Assembly: GCA_022605955.1 (NCBI GenBank)
Contig: JAKCOZ010000039.1
Span: 2,356,001-2,420,000, forward strand
Length of the DNA: 64,000 nucleotides
Direction of reading: 5' to 3'
Origin: Rallus limicola
Lineage: Eukaryota > Chordata > Aves > Gruiformes > Rallidae
Shown: piece by piece, positions 38,428 to 50,833 of the stretch
How the letters are laid out: the number at the start of each line of letters is the position of its first letter
Position numbering within the stretch: position 1 is the stretch's first letter
Position numbers and translations under genes: made by a program
The notes under the pieces: generated by a model
What the model was told of the DNA's origin: nothing
The model's input: the letters and a program-made list of their open reading frames with translations, nothing else
Databases searched by the model: none

Positions 38428-40180
38428 CTGAAAATAAACAAACATATTATTTTCTTCCTGCACCATTAACTGGCTATTGCATTCAGTAGATTAAACTTTA
38501 ACATTTCATTACACAGTACCTGTCAGAAAATGATAAACTTTCACATTCAGCACAGGAGTATCACTTACAAATACAGAATTGTTTCAGTATTATGATAGTG
38601 AGCAGCCAGACAGCCAGGATTACAAAAGAACAATGCATTTGTATAGCAAATGTCAAAATTATGCCCAAACATAGCCCTGCTCACAAAAGCACTAATCAGG
38701 CATCACTGCAATCCCTCACTCACTGCTTTTATCTGCCACTGAAGATAACGACAGCTGTGTATCTGACTTTAAAAGCAGATTGAGGAACGTTTCAAAACAT
38801 TGCACTTATGATTCCCACTTGAAAATGTCTCAATAATATTAATCTAAATGTTGCTGATTTAAATCGAACCACTCTTCTTGCAGGTAGAGTCTGATTCTCA
38901 CTACACAAAGATTTTATAAATAGCACTAGACTATCAGGCACTTCATATTCTGTTTATAGACAGGTTAATGAATGCAGCAAAACTATGGTCCCTCCCTCAG
39001 AAATTAATTTGTGTGTGTGTGTGAGTCTACATTGGCTTTTGATGATATTTCAGTATGATCTGCCTGGCCTCAGAAATGGCTCACAGCTAGGACCTGGATT
39101 TAATCTGCCTGCAATAAGTTGAAGAATTTTTTTTTATTGCTTTATTTTAATTTTTTTTTCCAGAAAAGAAACCAGAAAATAGAATTACACTGCATTTTAT
39201 GGGTAGAAAATATCATTGTCACGTCTAGACATGACAATTTCAGGTTTCCTTCTGAAAATACATCTCTTTCACCTCCTTGAAATGAAGGAGACCTTGATGT
39301 TTGAAGGAGAGCTTGATGTTACCTGCAGAAGTGTTGATGCTTGCATACATCACACCAAAAAAGGACCAGTAAGATCAACAGTATCAGGGGAATCAGCATT
39401 CAAGTGAGTATACAGAATAACCCAAAGCAGCACTTCAGGCATATTTATAGTACGTCTATCCACAGTAGCACATCTGTTGACTTTACTCATCTTCATGAAA
39501 ATGGAAATATCAAACACATTGGAAATAGGAAAAAAAAGACCTTTTTTTAGAAACTAAAAAGGAAATAGGAAGAAAAGTGCAGATTTGTGGACTGCAGAGC
39601 ACTTTTTGTTTGGCCCAGATTTTGTAAGTTTTAAAATGAACTGTCTTTTGGTAGAAATAGAGATTAAGATACACATTACAAATCCTAATGAAAATCTAGA
39701 AGACAGAACTGATGGTGAATAGGAAGGGGTAGAACTCAGGGAGAAGAATCAAAAATAAGTTAATAAAGAGAGAACACATATTAACCAAATTAAATTATAA
39801 AAAGAGCAGGAAGCTGAAGAAAAGGTAATCAAACATTTAAATGCAACACAGGAACAGGCCCCAGAACTGCAGTCAAAAATCTTACTATGAAACATGAACA
39901 TCAGATCTAAAATACAGTTTGCTGCTCTTTTGCTGAAGCCCAACAGAGAAGAATAGCTATGCACAGCTCTAGACATCAAAATTAATGGGAAATATAGAGA
40001 CATGAGATAGATAGTCCTGAGAGTCACAAGGAGGTTAGAATAGATGGGTTATAAGGACAAATATAAAGTTAATTTCATTTTTGTCTAAAGATATACTTTT
40101 TTTCTAAAAAACACTTGTTCCAAAATAACAAAAAGATCCTTATAAAAACAGCAATACTATTCTGACTGAGTGGAGGTGAC

Positions 40181-40345
40181 ACAGAATCACAGACTGGTTT
40201 GGGCTGGAAGTGACCACAAAGAACATCTAGTTCCAACCCCCTGCCATGGGCCTGGACACCCTCCACTAGACCAGGTTGCCCAAAGCCCCATCCAACCTGC
40301 CCTTGAATGCTGCCAGGGAGGGGGCAGCCACAGCTTCTCCGTGCC
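40181..40345 (-). mobile_element. CR1 LINE, short 3' fragment
   Basis: This is about 165 bp. The plus strand starts ACAGAATCACAGACTGGTTT and ends in GGGGGCAGCCACAGCTTCTC. It is the same subfamily as the 9088 copy but cut much shorter. Confidence 0.93.
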
Positions 40346-41772
40346 AGCGAAGTATTCAGTTTTCTTTACAGCAAAAAAACCCCCTGGATACTCGGAAAAG
40401 CTTTTCTTATACAAGGAGATTAAAGCACTGCAATAGGCCAATTGTTTGAAAACATTAGCTGAGAAGAACCTAAACATGCATCATCCCTCTATAAATAGGG
40501 GGACCAGATGATGTGTCGAGGTCATTCCTGTGACTGTGTGTGTTACACTAAATGCTGTCCCCGTTACTGTCACACTAACAGTGATCCTCGCTCCCTAGTA
40601 AACTTTTATATTCATATATAGAAAGTGCTGAGAATCCTAGTAAATATTTGCTCTCAAGTAGCCCTTATCTCTATAGCCTTGTTTTTAGAATAAGCATTCA
40701 TACTTATTTGCTGCCATGATCTCTTGTCTGAGTTCGTATTTTGGGGCCATACATCTAGTTGGCAGTCTTTGGGGAAATTATTACTTATTATAGTTTCTTT
40801 TCAAACATAAGTATTATCCCAGTTTACAGTTCCAATAAAGCATAAAGGAAATAATTTCTTTGCTTGCTGTTCCTGGAACAGCTTCAGCAATATGTATTGG
40901 AGTATGCAAGAGTCTGGCTGAGTACTTTGAATTATTAATGGAAATGGAAGGCTGTGTGCCAGAACTGACCAGTTGTCCAAGAAGATGAGAAAGAAAGCTA
41001 CATAGATATACAAAGTGAAGCAAAAATATAAAACAACTTCTCAGAGGCACTTTAAAACCTTGGTGCAAGGACTTAAAGGGACTGCCACGTACTCGATGTT
41101 ATGTAATATGATGCCTTTGCTTCACTATACCATCTCCTAGGAAAGAACACAGAGACTTACGAACAAAGTGTTACACAACTTTTTAAGTAAGGAACTACAG
41201 GTTTCCAATGCAGAGACAACAGCACAGATGAATCACCACACATCCAGAGGCCCCATGAATTATGCAGCACAATCATGAACAACCAACTGAATCTCCAAGG
41301 GACCAAGACTGTTAAGCAGCTAGTGGTAGCAGTTAAACATGCATTCAATTAAATATTCTGTCAATTAGCAAGACTTAAGAGGCAAACTCCAGAAGAAACA
41401 ATAGCCTAGCAGAGAGGGTTGCAAATACTGGATCTCAAACGGGCACAGTAAGGCCTAGAACCTTATGAGCTCACTTCCAAGTCAGTACATGAATACATGT
41501 CTCTCTTATTGTGTTGTCTTTTTCACTTGGAAAGATTTTGAATTTTAGTCCTAACGATGACAATGCTGGGTCACTCCAATCCAATATCCCATCTCCAAGA
41601 GTAGTTAGATACTTAAATAGTTAAAAATGGACAAGCAGGTATGTTATTTTTCTCAAGCCATCGATCAGTTCCAATCTAGGGGCTTCTTAAGCTGAATGTG
41701 GTGTCTATGTTTTTGTGTCTATTTACTTAGCAACTTTCCACGAGTTTTTCCAGTTTTACTTTGGTTTTAGCA

Positions 41773-42303
41773 TGTTCTCATGATAGAGTTAACTTTCTTT
41801 CTAGCAGCTGGTATAGGGCTGGATTTAGGATAAGAATCATGTTGATAACACACTGGTATTTTAGTTGTTGACAAGAGGTCAAGGACTCTTCAGCTTCTCA
41901 TACTGGCCTGAAAATGAGAGGGTGATGGGCACCCAAGAAGCTGGGATGGGACACAGCCAAGGCAGCTGACCAAAACTGTCCAAAGCTATAATCCACACCA
42001 AAGGATGCCATGGTCAGTATAAAACTGGGAGGTGGGCCAGTAGGCAGTTCAGTTCAAGAACTAGCTGAGTAATTAGCTTTGGTTGGTGAGCAATTCTGCT
42101 GTGCATCACTTGTTTTCTATATTCTATCCTTATTGTTGTTGTAACTCTCTTCCTTTTCTATTCTATTACTCTATCTTTATCTCAAGTCACAAGTTTTACC
42201 TTTTATTTTTTTCTTTTGAATTCTCTCATCCATCCCACTTGGTGGGGGAGTGAGTGAACAGCTGTGTGGTTGTTTTGGTTGCTTGCTGGGTTAAACTACC
42301 ACA
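41773..42303 (+). mobile_element. LTR family B, older copy
   Basis: This is about 530 bp. It starts TGTTCTCATGATAGAGTTAA, has a CAGTATAAAACTGGGAGG promoter at 42017, an ATTCTCTCATCC stretch and ends GGGTTAAACTACCACA. Its layout is collinear with the LTR at 57643, but it is more diverged and has lost clear target-site duplications. It is antisense to VWA8 and about 4.9 kb from exon 8 side sequences. Confidence 0.85.
42019..42024 (+). promoter_or_regulatory. TATA box of LTR family B (older copy)
   Basis: This TATAAA is at the equivalent LTR position to the one at 57904, about 246 bp from the LTR start. Whether it still drives transcription is unknown. Confidence 0.5.
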
Positions 42304-42529
42304 CATCATTCACAACACCCTTTGGGAAAGGAGTTTCACAGGCTGCTTCCCTGCTCTGTTTGTTGGATTTTTTAATGAAGTTCCTACTCAATTCATTAGC
42401 TGCCCTCCAAATCTGGTGCGAAGCATAAAATTGTTGCTCTTTCCACATCATCTCCAAGCTATACATGGTCTTGTAGAAGTCCACCATATGCTCTTGTTGC
42501 CCTTTTTGAACTGAGATCAAAGTTCATCC

Positions 42530-43020
42530 TTCTCCCACCTTGAGGGAGGGGACCAAAGTTACACAGTGTTAAGAACACATGGATTTACACACCAGTACAA
42601 ATATGTTCTCTCTTTTTTTCTGTTTCTTCCCTAGTAATCATTAACATCTTGTTTGCTTTTTTTTCTCTCTTTTTTTTTTTTTTTTACTGCTACTGAGCTT
42701 TGAACTGGTATTTTAATGAAACTATCATAAGACCAAGATCATGCTCCTGAGATGCACTATCAGCCCCATCATTTTAGGTGCAGCATTAGGACTTTCTTCC
42801 TGTACATACACTGTGTTTATCTCTACAGAATTTCATCTGCCATTTCTATTGCAGTCAGAATTATGTCCTTCTGTAATCTTTCATGGTGAGTCCTTTCTAC
42901 CATTAATAAAGAATAGTATCATCAGCAAACACTGTCACATCACTGTTCATTCGTTCTTCCAATTTTTCACGACCGTGGTTAGTAGCACAGGTCTCTGTAG
43001 GACTCCACCTGACCTTTAAC
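42530..43020 (-). mobile_element. Ancient CR1-like LINE relict (RT active-site region)
   Basis: The minus strand around 42903-42932 still reads VFADDTILY, the FADD catalytic box of a CR1-type reverse transcriptase. The neighbouring NSDVTVFADD context matches the usual CR1 order. On plus, the ACAGAATTTCATCTGCCATT phrase matches the relict at 1870-2870. The rest is badly eroded and interrupted by a poly(T) tract near 42669. Edges are approximate. Confidence 0.7.
42661..42687. repeat. Poly(T) tract
   Basis: This is a T-rich run on the plus strand with short CTCTC interruptions, inside the old CR1 relict. On the VWA8 transcript it is poly(A). Confidence 0.75.
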
Positions 43021-45116
43021 TGATAAATGGAAATGTTTGATGTACTGAAAAAAAGGCTTTGGAATAGAAAGCCTACAGTCTTGCTCAGGTTCAATTTACT
43101 TGTATCAGTAAGGTCATATTAAACATGATTCAGTTAAGACCAATTTTGGTAATTCATAAATTAAAATGTCATTTAGAAAAGAAAAATCAATGGTAATGAT
43201 CTGCAAGAAGATCTTAAATCTTTCAACTTAAATGGACATAAAACACTGTATGAACTATACCTCCTAAAACTCCCTATAAATTTAAAGCTATAAATCACTA
43301 ATCATGAATATATTTCATGGTAGTTGAGGGGAAATAAAAAGTTATTATCTTGTTCAGCTATAAAAACAGATATAAATTAAATTGCTCAGTCAGACAGAAA
43401 ACAATTCTCGCTCAGGTCACTGATATCCAGGATTCATGAAGAGTGTTTCCTGGTTTTTAATTACACTAATCTAGCATTATAAAGTGTTACATGCCACAGC
43501 ATCTTAAAATCCTTTTAGAAATAACTCAAGATCTCAATTTTAAGTATCTCTTGGAAATACTATATCACTCCTTCCCAAATTAATAAGCTAATTTTAACAA
43601 AGGCTCAGCAGATCTACCTTCTGAATTTTTATACCATCCACTTCAAAGTCAGATTACTTTTTTTTTTTACTGTGAAGACCTAAAAAAAATGACCCAGTCT
43701 GACCCTTCAGCAGTTTGTAAAGTATGAGAAGATTAGAGCCTGAAGTGGTGTAATTAGTTCCGAGATCCCCACGATAACTCTAACTAGGTATTATCAAGTT
43801 TAATCTTTTTAAAAGCTAACCTTTTCCTTAAAAATACAGGTATTTTCAGTTCTCTACCTTTTATTCATCCTTGATTTTGCTTCTTTAGTCAAGTAAATGT
43901 TTTATCCTTTTAATAATAAATAAAAGGCTTTCTCTATAAGGGACATTAACATGCATGAAACAAGGGCAGACATTTGAACATATATTTTACAAAAGGTAGT
44001 TAATTTGAAACAAAGCCTTTCTTCTGGGACAGAGAGTTCATATACAGAATAAATCAGGAATAGCTTCTTGTGCTGATGAATTAAAAAAACCCTGCCATTC
44101 TACCATGTACAAATATTTTTGGGGGTTTCTCTTGATAATGACTTCCCTTGTTGATTTCTAGAGGTAATTAATGCAAAACTCAGAAATACTATTATTTAGC
44201 ACTAATTGGTGTATTTTTAGTTACTGGCTGAAGAAGCTGAAGATACAATGGTAACAGAAATCTTGGCATAGCAGCACAAAAAAGTGTGAAGGTCTGCAGT
44301 CTATACCTGCTTCATTAGTGTACAGTGGAGGGTGGTTTGGCTGTATGTGAATGTTGCTCATGGAACTTCTCTTGGACAAGAAAAGAACTAAAAACCCTGG
44401 TTCTTTTCAGTTTGGAAAGAAGGCAGATGTGACTGAAGCTTACGAAGTTATGAAGGTGAATGCGTAACTGCTATTCACCCAAGCCTGCAATGCTAGAACA
44501 AAGGACATTTTGATAAACCTTGTAGATCAGTTGATCACAGAGAGTAGAGTAGTTGACAACTTGCTGTGAGGGGACACAACTTCAGAGAGCAAACAAAGTG
44601 AGATTTCAAGGCTGAGAGAGGAATGTCTCCTGCGACATCCCTAGCAAAACAAGTGCAAATGGTGAGAAACTATGAAGGGAAAGACACAGAAGTGGCCAGG
44701 GTCACAGGCATTCCCAAATAACCTCTCCTATTCACCCTGCTGGAGACAGAACAACAGGTTCTAGATGGATGACAGGTTTGTCTTATCATGTCATGTCTGT
44801 GTAGTGCTCAGGAGAGGTTGGAATTACTGGTGAAGGATGATTGTTGAACTGGAATGACTGTAATACTGTAGCTGATTCCAAGTGGGGTACTGGGATATTC
44901 AGTGTAGGAAGCCTGTTAACTCTTCAGAATTATAATTAAAAATGTTAATCAGATGCAAACCAACTCTGAAAATGAGTGTAACTACTCTCATTCCTCCTCA
45001 AATACTTTCTTTGTGATTCTTTAAAAACATTTTGGAAAAGTTCATGAGAGACTGCAGTTTACCAAACAAAAACAAGTGTGTGCAGTTGTTGCAGCACAAG
45101 TATATGAACCTCTTAC

Positions 45117-45318
45117 CTTTTGGGTAAATGTCTTTCAAAGGCACATCTCCAGGTGCTAAAATTCTGACTATTTGATTAGAAGCCAATAAAGTCACACAAT
45201 TGGTTTGTTTTGCAGCTCCTGTTTTCCTCCGGGCTCCATAATAAAATGGATCAGAAGGAGAAGCACGTTTGTGACTCAGAGAAGAGTTTCTTTTCCAGCT
45301 ATACACTTCACTAGGAGA
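45117..45318 (-). CDS. VWA8: VWA8 local exon 9
   Basis: This exon is 202 nt: 67 codons from [10 protein letters not shown] to LKDIYPK plus one base that starts Asp. The acceptor is CTCTCTTGCAG and the donor is GTAAGA. A basic, Ser-rich segment comes first ([17 protein letters not shown], then RRKTGAAKQ). A blade-like strand pair follows ([19 protein letters not shown]). The last part, [13 protein letters not shown], is nearly invariant in vertebrate VWA8. The basic loop may be solvent-exposed; that is inference from composition only. Confidence 0.97.
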
Positions 45319-46272
45319 CTGCAAGAGAGAAGGGAGTTTAATGAACAAAATATTACTAATACTGAACCCAAGAACAAAAGTTTCTTCATAAGTTCCACTT
45401 CTCATTTAATGTCAAATCAAATGTAGCTACTGTGGTTACCTCTCATGTCAACATGTGACAAGGAAACGACCTGGATTATTCTTGTCATTAAAACTATCTA
45501 TAGGAGTAAAAAACCAACAGACTACCTGCAGGACTTTTAGGAATTGGGAATCTTTGAAGTTCTGAAGTTGAGGAAACTTTTTTTCACGTTGAACCATGAA
45601 AAGAAAGCACTGAAAGAACCTAAACTGGAATCAGACTAAGTAACAAGCTGTTACTATAACCTAAGTTTCCCCTAAAGGAGCAAAATACAAACAGGTATTT
45701 CAGTAATGAACTTAAAGATGGGCTGAAGAACCATGGCTACAGGTTCAGAGATATAAATGTAGGTGTCCACATGTGAGCCAGGTGTTTCATCTCCTGCTAT
45801 AAATCAGTAGAGCCTAGAGAATAAATCCTATCTTGAAGAAGGCCTCTATGATCAGCTTAGAAACTTTGTTCATCCTACACCATTAACACTAAGCACTGAA
45901 TCTGAACTTCTGTTCCACCACCCTCAGATTCCCCTTTAGCACTCTGTTCACCTGGACATTTAAAAATGTATACAGAAAGTTAGAGCCTCAGTCTAAATCA
46001 GGGAAAGCAAAATGCTTTATTACCAGTGTTGATAGAGAAGTGTGTGGCATCTTTAGTAGTCCCTCCTCTAGACTACCTCCCTTTTCCAGCAATAACCTGA
46101 CATCTATTATTAATAACATGAAAAGCTAGCATAATCAACCAGGTAATATAAATCCAAATCAAGTACACTCTAAAGATAACTGCAAAGACAGACAACATCT
46201 TCTTAACAAAAACATGGTTTTTAAACATTTTGGATTTCAGAGTATTTTCTTCAATTGTTTGACTTTGCCAAA

Positions 46273-46358
46273 ATTCACAGAATGTGTTAGGTTGGAAGGG
46301 ACCTTTAAAGGTCATCTAGTCCAACCCTCCTGCATTACAGCAGGGACATCTTTACTAG
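46273..46358 (-). mobile_element. CR1 LINE, short 3' fragment (outer of a pair)
   Basis: This is about 85 bp: ATTCACAGAATGTGTTAGGT, GGAAGGGACCTTTAAAGGTC and GTCCAACCCTCCTGCATTAC on plus. It abuts a second, longer CR1 copy in the same orientation, so the pair is either two adjacent insertions or one inserted at the truncation point of the other. Confidence 0.85.
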
Positions 46359-46361
46359 CAC

Positions 46362-46909
46362 AAAATTACAGAATCACAAGGTTGGAAAAGACCTTTAAGA
46401 TCATCAAGTCCAACTGTTCCTGTCCTATTCTAAACCATATCTTTTTAAAACACATTCAGGGATGGTGACTCAACCCCCTCCCTGGGCAGCCTGTTCCAGG
46501 CCCCAATGACTCTTTCAGTGAAAATTTTTTTCCTGAATCTGAACCTGCCCTGGTGCAGCTTCATGTCATTTCCCCATGTCCTATCACCTGTCACCTGGCT
46601 GAAGAGACCATTCCCCACCTCTCTACAACCTCTTGTCAGGTAGTTGTAGGTGGTGATAAGGTCTCCCATCAACCTCCTCTTCTCCAGGATAAACATCCCC
46701 AGCTCCCTCAGCCGTTCCTCATAAGATTTGCCATCCAGCCCCTTCCCCAGCCTGGTTGCCCTTCTCTGGACTCGCTCCAGGACCTCAATGTCCTTCTTAT
46801 GGTGAGGAGCCCAGAACTGGACACAGCACTTGAGGCGCGGCCTCACCAGTGCCGAGTACAGGGGCACAATCACCTCCCTAGACCTACTGGCCACACTATT
46901 TCTGATACA
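46362..46909 (-). mobile_element. CR1 LINE with 149-codon uninterrupted ORF2 end
   Basis: On the minus strand 46894-46445 is a 149-codon open frame matching the C-terminal part of CR1 ORF2: [34 protein letters not shown], the LREL..LEKRR block, then [13 protein letters not shown]. This is the longest intact CR1 coding remnant in the window, implying a fairly recent insertion. It lacks the endonuclease and most of the RT, so it cannot move itself. Confidence 0.95.
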
Positions 46910-47262
46910 AAGATAACTACATCAGGTTGCTTCATGTCTATTAACAGTTCAATTTTCTAGTTCGCTCCAATTTATTAAAAAAACTTGACATAGAATTATT
47001 TATTCCATAAGCACCACTCTTTTTATGCATCACTGAGTAGTAAATAGAAAGAAACCAAAGAATTAGATGTACTGTTGTTATTTACCCTGTCTTTTTTCTC
47101 AACTCCTTGCAACAGCCTTAGTCATTAAACTGATGAGTTCCACTTTTCTTTCTGGTCCTTTTCTGATTGTGCCACAGGAGTGAGAACAACTATATCCAGT
47201 ATTTACACAACTACATTATTTAATACTGAAGGAGCTGTGTAATTTTGTTTCCATTTTATCTT

Positions 47263-47298
47263 TTTTCTTTTCTTTTTTTTTTTTTTGTTTTTTAAATC
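47263..47298. repeat. Poly(T)-rich tract
   Basis: This is a T-rich run (TTTTTTCTTTTCTTTTTTTT type) on the plus strand in the intron between local exons 8 and 9. It is a simple repeat. Confidence 0.7.
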
Positions 47299-47692
47299 TA
47301 GTGCCTTGCTAGATGCTATTCACTGAGCAAAAAGTTCACACCAAACGCTCCAAAATGATACTGATAGCCTTGTTCTCAGTGGTTATATTTAATTTAAAAT
47401 GAATAAACCCACATTGATTTAGAAAATATTCCTCTAGCCAGCACTATTCCGAATGAAAACCTACAATGACTGTTTTCTGTGCTAGACATGATGTTATCTG
47501 ACTTCTTATTATTCCAAACTCCACCGAAATGCCTTCAGAATAGACTACCCTATCAAATGGTGTATATTACACAAGCGTGCCAATTACTGTCCTTCCCTTC
47601 TTTTTCCATATCATTTGGTAAACAGGTGCTCAACTGGTTACAGAATAAATGAGGTGGTGTTATGTCACTGTGTAATAATGCTGAGTGTTTAC

Positions 47693-47847
47693 CAAGAGGT
47701 CTGGGAAGCCAATAACAACAGTAGCATAGTTATGTTCATCTGAGAACATCCTGTTGGGGGAGCTGATCTTTTGTCCCACGGCCGCGCTGAGGTTTTCCGA
47801 GGAGAGCTGGTCACTCGCAACAGCGTGTGGCGCGCACAGTTCGGATG
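47693..47847 (-). CDS. VWA8: VWA8 local exon 8 (GC-rich, variable loop)
   Basis: This exon is 155 nt: two bases completing Ala, then 51 codons. The acceptor is TTTCCCCATGTAG and the donor is GTAAAC. It reads [20 protein letters not shown], then [20 protein letters not shown] and PDLL. The SSENLSxAVxQKIxSPNR and NYATxVxGFPDL motifs identify it as VWA8. Both ends fit exons 7 and 9 in phase. The first half is CpG-dense (about nine CpG in about 70 nt) against an AT-rich background, and a 69-codon frame on the opposite strand over it is only a shadow. The first part of the exon is probably a surface loop. Confidence 0.95.
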
Positions 47848-49869
47848 CTACATGGGGAAATTAAAAGGAAAGCCATTAAATCCAGATGTGCAATTGGAAA
47901 CTGCACTGACCATAAGAGTGCTGAGCACTGACTGCTGCTTTTACTTGGAGCATAACATTGCTAAAAAGCAGAAGATCTGATTGTACTGTGCTGCAGTGCA
48001 GAAAAAAACCCAGGGAATAATGCTGGTTTTGTAAAGTTAAATATTTAAAATCAGGAAATACTAGCTTTGTAGTTGCTTATACCACTTAGATTTGCCCTCT
48101 GCTGTGGAAAGGAGGCAGGAAGCCTATGGAACTGGGCAGCATGTGATCTCATTGCAGACTGTTTTAATGTAAATGCACAAAAAGGCAAAATGTAGGTTTG
48201 CACAGGTAAGTGTCAAAGTGACGTTCCTTGGTAGCTGTTTTGCTGTCTTTGCAATTTTAGTAATGTTATTTGTAACACATTTCTGGTAAATAATGGTCTT
48301 GTTTTCTTTTTCTTTAAGCTAAGAAAACCTACATTTTATTCTGCGCAATTGTAAGAGCCCTTTAACTTCACCTCAAATTATCAACACAGTCAGAACCCAC
48401 TATCTTTAGCTCTGCGGCATACGCTGTTCCCACTTCAACGGGCAGACTATCTCGTTTACCTGGCAGCAGGAGAAAATCTCTCCTCCCTCAAAGGATGAAT
48501 GGGCTACTGGTTTAAGTCAGTGGCAAACCCACACTTCTCCTACCCCTGGTTCTGCCTCAAAGACTGAGAACAGGGTGAAGATGTTACATTCGGGGTTTGC
48601 TGGATGATTTGGAAAACAGTGGAGAGGGGATATGATAACTTTTTAGACTGAAAGAGAAAAAATAAGACAACAAAGGGTAAAAATAGTACAAAAAGCCTAG
48701 AGCAATAAAATATCCACAAATACTTCGGGACTGGAAATTATAATAACGTTTCTACCCATCTGAGGAATGATACTCTGTAATGGTTTCTAAATAAGGTAAT
48801 CAGAGGAAGGAAACCACTGTGCTCTGATAGAGCTTGATAAGTTAATAGAGTAAACTGTACTAAAGATAAAAAGGATTCTACATATTTAAGCTGTGGTTAG
48901 AGTCTTTGCTATCTAATTTGTTGCTCTTTGTGTAACATAAGCTGTATTTGTTATTTGTCAGTAACCTTTGCCTGTATCTACTGCACTGTGTTAATCTCAT
49001 TCTTCATACTACTGCTGGCCACAAGGACCAGCACAAAACTTTTTCCCCACTTCGAGAGATAAGATTTTTCTCTTTTTTTCCTCTGAGACACACTGGAGAC
49101 AGGCCAAAACCTATCAACTGCTAGGTGGGATGAACATGTACTTCCAGTGCTATCAAATCAGAGACACTAAAGATTTTGTGCACCATGATCAAATGTTCAG
49201 CATTTAAAATGTCATCAGATCTGAAGAGAGGCCAATTTTACCAGGCACAATGATGACCACTGGAGATTGCTGCTTTCTTCTGCAGCTAAGACATGCCTAC
49301 TGAACATGCCTAAGACATTTTACTGAACAAATTCCCACTATCTTTTAACACAGGTGTCATGGCCTCAATGCCTCCTGCACACTAGATGCCAAAGTTTAGA
49401 AACTGTGACTCCTGTTCCTTTTCAACAGCAGGTCTTTTGTATTTTTAGGTGTTGGGAAATGTCTTCTAGCTCATTTGAGTGTGTGTAACACATGGGCAAC
49501 AGCATACAGACTGGACTTGTCAACATGCTTGGTCTATTCTTATGTTCTAATCCCTAACTAGTTGTCTTTTTGTCTTTTCTACTCAGTATGCTTGTATGTT
49601 TCCTCTAAGTCCGTGACCAGGGGTCTTAAATGCTGCAATGAAACAAAGATGCTTTATTCAAACAACCTGAAGTTTGAGCATGGAATTTGCCATGCTCTGT
49701 GAAAAGTTCTTATTAACTAAACACGATATGGAAAGGACAAAAAGAGAATCAGAGAGAGGGTTACCCAGACCTTTAAGAACCTTGTTTGTGCAGCTGCTAG
49801 CACAGAAATGACTAAAGAAAAAAAAAAAAGAACAACAAAAAAACCCCATGCCAAGCTCGCATTCAATAC
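47848..49869 (-). other. VWA8 intron between local exons 7 and 8
   Basis: This 2,022-nt AT-rich intron has a short A-rich tract on the plus strand near 49819-49842. No gene or confidently assignable repeat was found. Confidence 0.85.
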
Positions 49870-49979
49870 CCGTTGTTAAGCCAAATCCCATCTCAGCTGG
49901 CTCTTCGCTCAATGCATAGAGCTGGCAAACCTCACTGTCTTCAGCTTCCATATGGGCATGCTTGGTTAAAAGGAATTTC
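49870..49979 (-). CDS. VWA8: VWA8 local exon 7
   Basis: This exon is 110 nt: one base (G), 36 codons, one base (G). The acceptor is ATCCTTTACAG and the donor is GTATTG, which departs from the usual GTRAGT at +4 to +6. The peptide reads KFLLTKHAHMEAEDS, then VCQLYALSEEPAEMGFGLTT. The TNQ-KFLLTK junction with exon 6 matches the expected VWA8 protein. The acidic, low-structure tail leads into the variable loop encoded by the next exon. Confidence 0.95.
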
Positions 49980-50608
49980 CTGTAAAGGATACACATTTAT
50001 AGAAAGTCTTGATTAAGCTTGTAACTCTAAACAATGACTTTTATCTACAGAAATGGCGACAACATTCTATATTTATATAAACAAGGTTATCAACACCTTT
50101 TGCTAAAACTATATATGAGCTACCAAACACCTGCGAGCTAGGAAAGGGTAAACCAGCAAGTGGCAGACTTATCTTCTGGTAGCTATCTACACACATTTTT
50201 TTGCTGTGCATTTATAAAAACAAGACAGCAGAATGGTACTTCTTTCCTGTGAGCATGAAGTAAAGCAAGTGGGCACTAAGTCTGGATTATGTGGCTGCAT
50301 TTCCAAAGCGAGGTCAACCAGCATTCTTGTAACTAGGGGTCACCACCTCAGTAAAACCAGTGTGAACATGCATACAATCAAAGATAGTCCAGATTTTCAG
50401 AGGCATGAATTTAGGCAGGCATATCCTGTCCATTTCCTATTCTAGAACCCTATCTGCACTTTCACTCGAGCAAATCTGCATCTTAAACACCAAGTGCTTA
50501 AGTCTCCCAAACTCACATACCCAACTCAGACACCAGGAGTGAGATTCCTGAACACAGACAAGATACAAATAAGAGATAATGCCATCAAAAAAATTAGCTG
50601 TAACTAAC
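49980..50608 (-). other. VWA8 intron between local exons 6 and 7
   Basis: This 629-nt intron has donor GTTAGT and acceptor ATCCTTTACAG. No repeat is recognised. Confidence 0.9.
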
Positions 50609-50734
50609 TGATTTGTTTCATTTTCCACCAAGAGCCACCGGTCTTCTGCCACCAGGAAGACAGACTTCAGATTGATCGGGAGTGAGATGGTGTGAGTCTG
50701 ACCCTCCAACACATCCAGTACAATGAGGCGGTTT
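50609..50734 (-). CDS. VWA8: VWA8 local exon 6
   Basis: This exon is 126 nt: one base completing Gly, 41 codons, then two bases (CA) that complete Gln with the next exon. The acceptor is CAATTTTACAG and the donor is GTTAGT. The peptide is NRLIVLDVLEGQTHTISLP followed by SVFLVAEDRWLLVENETN. This is another strand-turn-strand repeat with the form of a propeller blade (LIVLDVLEG-x-x-HTISLP). The frame continues open into the intron for a few codons, which would mislead a naive ORF caller. The donor was fixed by phase with exon 7. Confidence 0.96.
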
Positions 50735-50833
50735 CTGTAAAATTGGAAGCCAAGAAAAGGATAATCAGATAGGGATGTATATGAGGAGATCTGTTATTAA
50801 GCAATATAATACAAGGGTATAATTTACTCTCAC
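50735..50833 (-). other. VWA8 99-nt mini-intron between local exons 5 and 6
   Basis: This is the shortest intron in the window. It has GTGAGA and CAATTTTACAG ends and contains only splice-site and branch-region sequence. Confidence 0.93.

Larger units (their letters stand above)
38428..45116 (-). other. VWA8 intron between local exons 9 and 10
   Basis: This 6,689-nt intron contains a CR1 3' end (40181-40345), an LTR (41773-42303), an old CR1 relict (about 42530-43020), a poly(T) tract near 42669-42686 and a short (GT)n near 39009-39022. The rest is AT-rich with no gene seen. Confidence 0.87.
45319..47692 (-). other. VWA8 intron between local exons 8 and 9
   Basis: This 2,374-nt intron holds two CR1 copies placed head to tail (46273-46909) and a poly(T) tract on the plus strand at about 47263-47298. 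The rest is plain AT-rich sequence. Confidence 0.88.

Noticed and set aside
42903..43094. Minus-strand frame containing FADD
   Set aside because: It is kept as part of an ancient LINE relict and not as a gene. Sequence beyond the FADD box is eroded.
46553..46960. 135-codon plus-strand open frame
   Set aside because: It is the antisense shadow of the CR1 ORF2 remnant on minus.
47771..47980. 69-codon plus-strand open frame over a GC-rich patch
   Set aside because: The opposite strand carries VWA8 local exon 8 in correct phase. The plus frame is its shadow.
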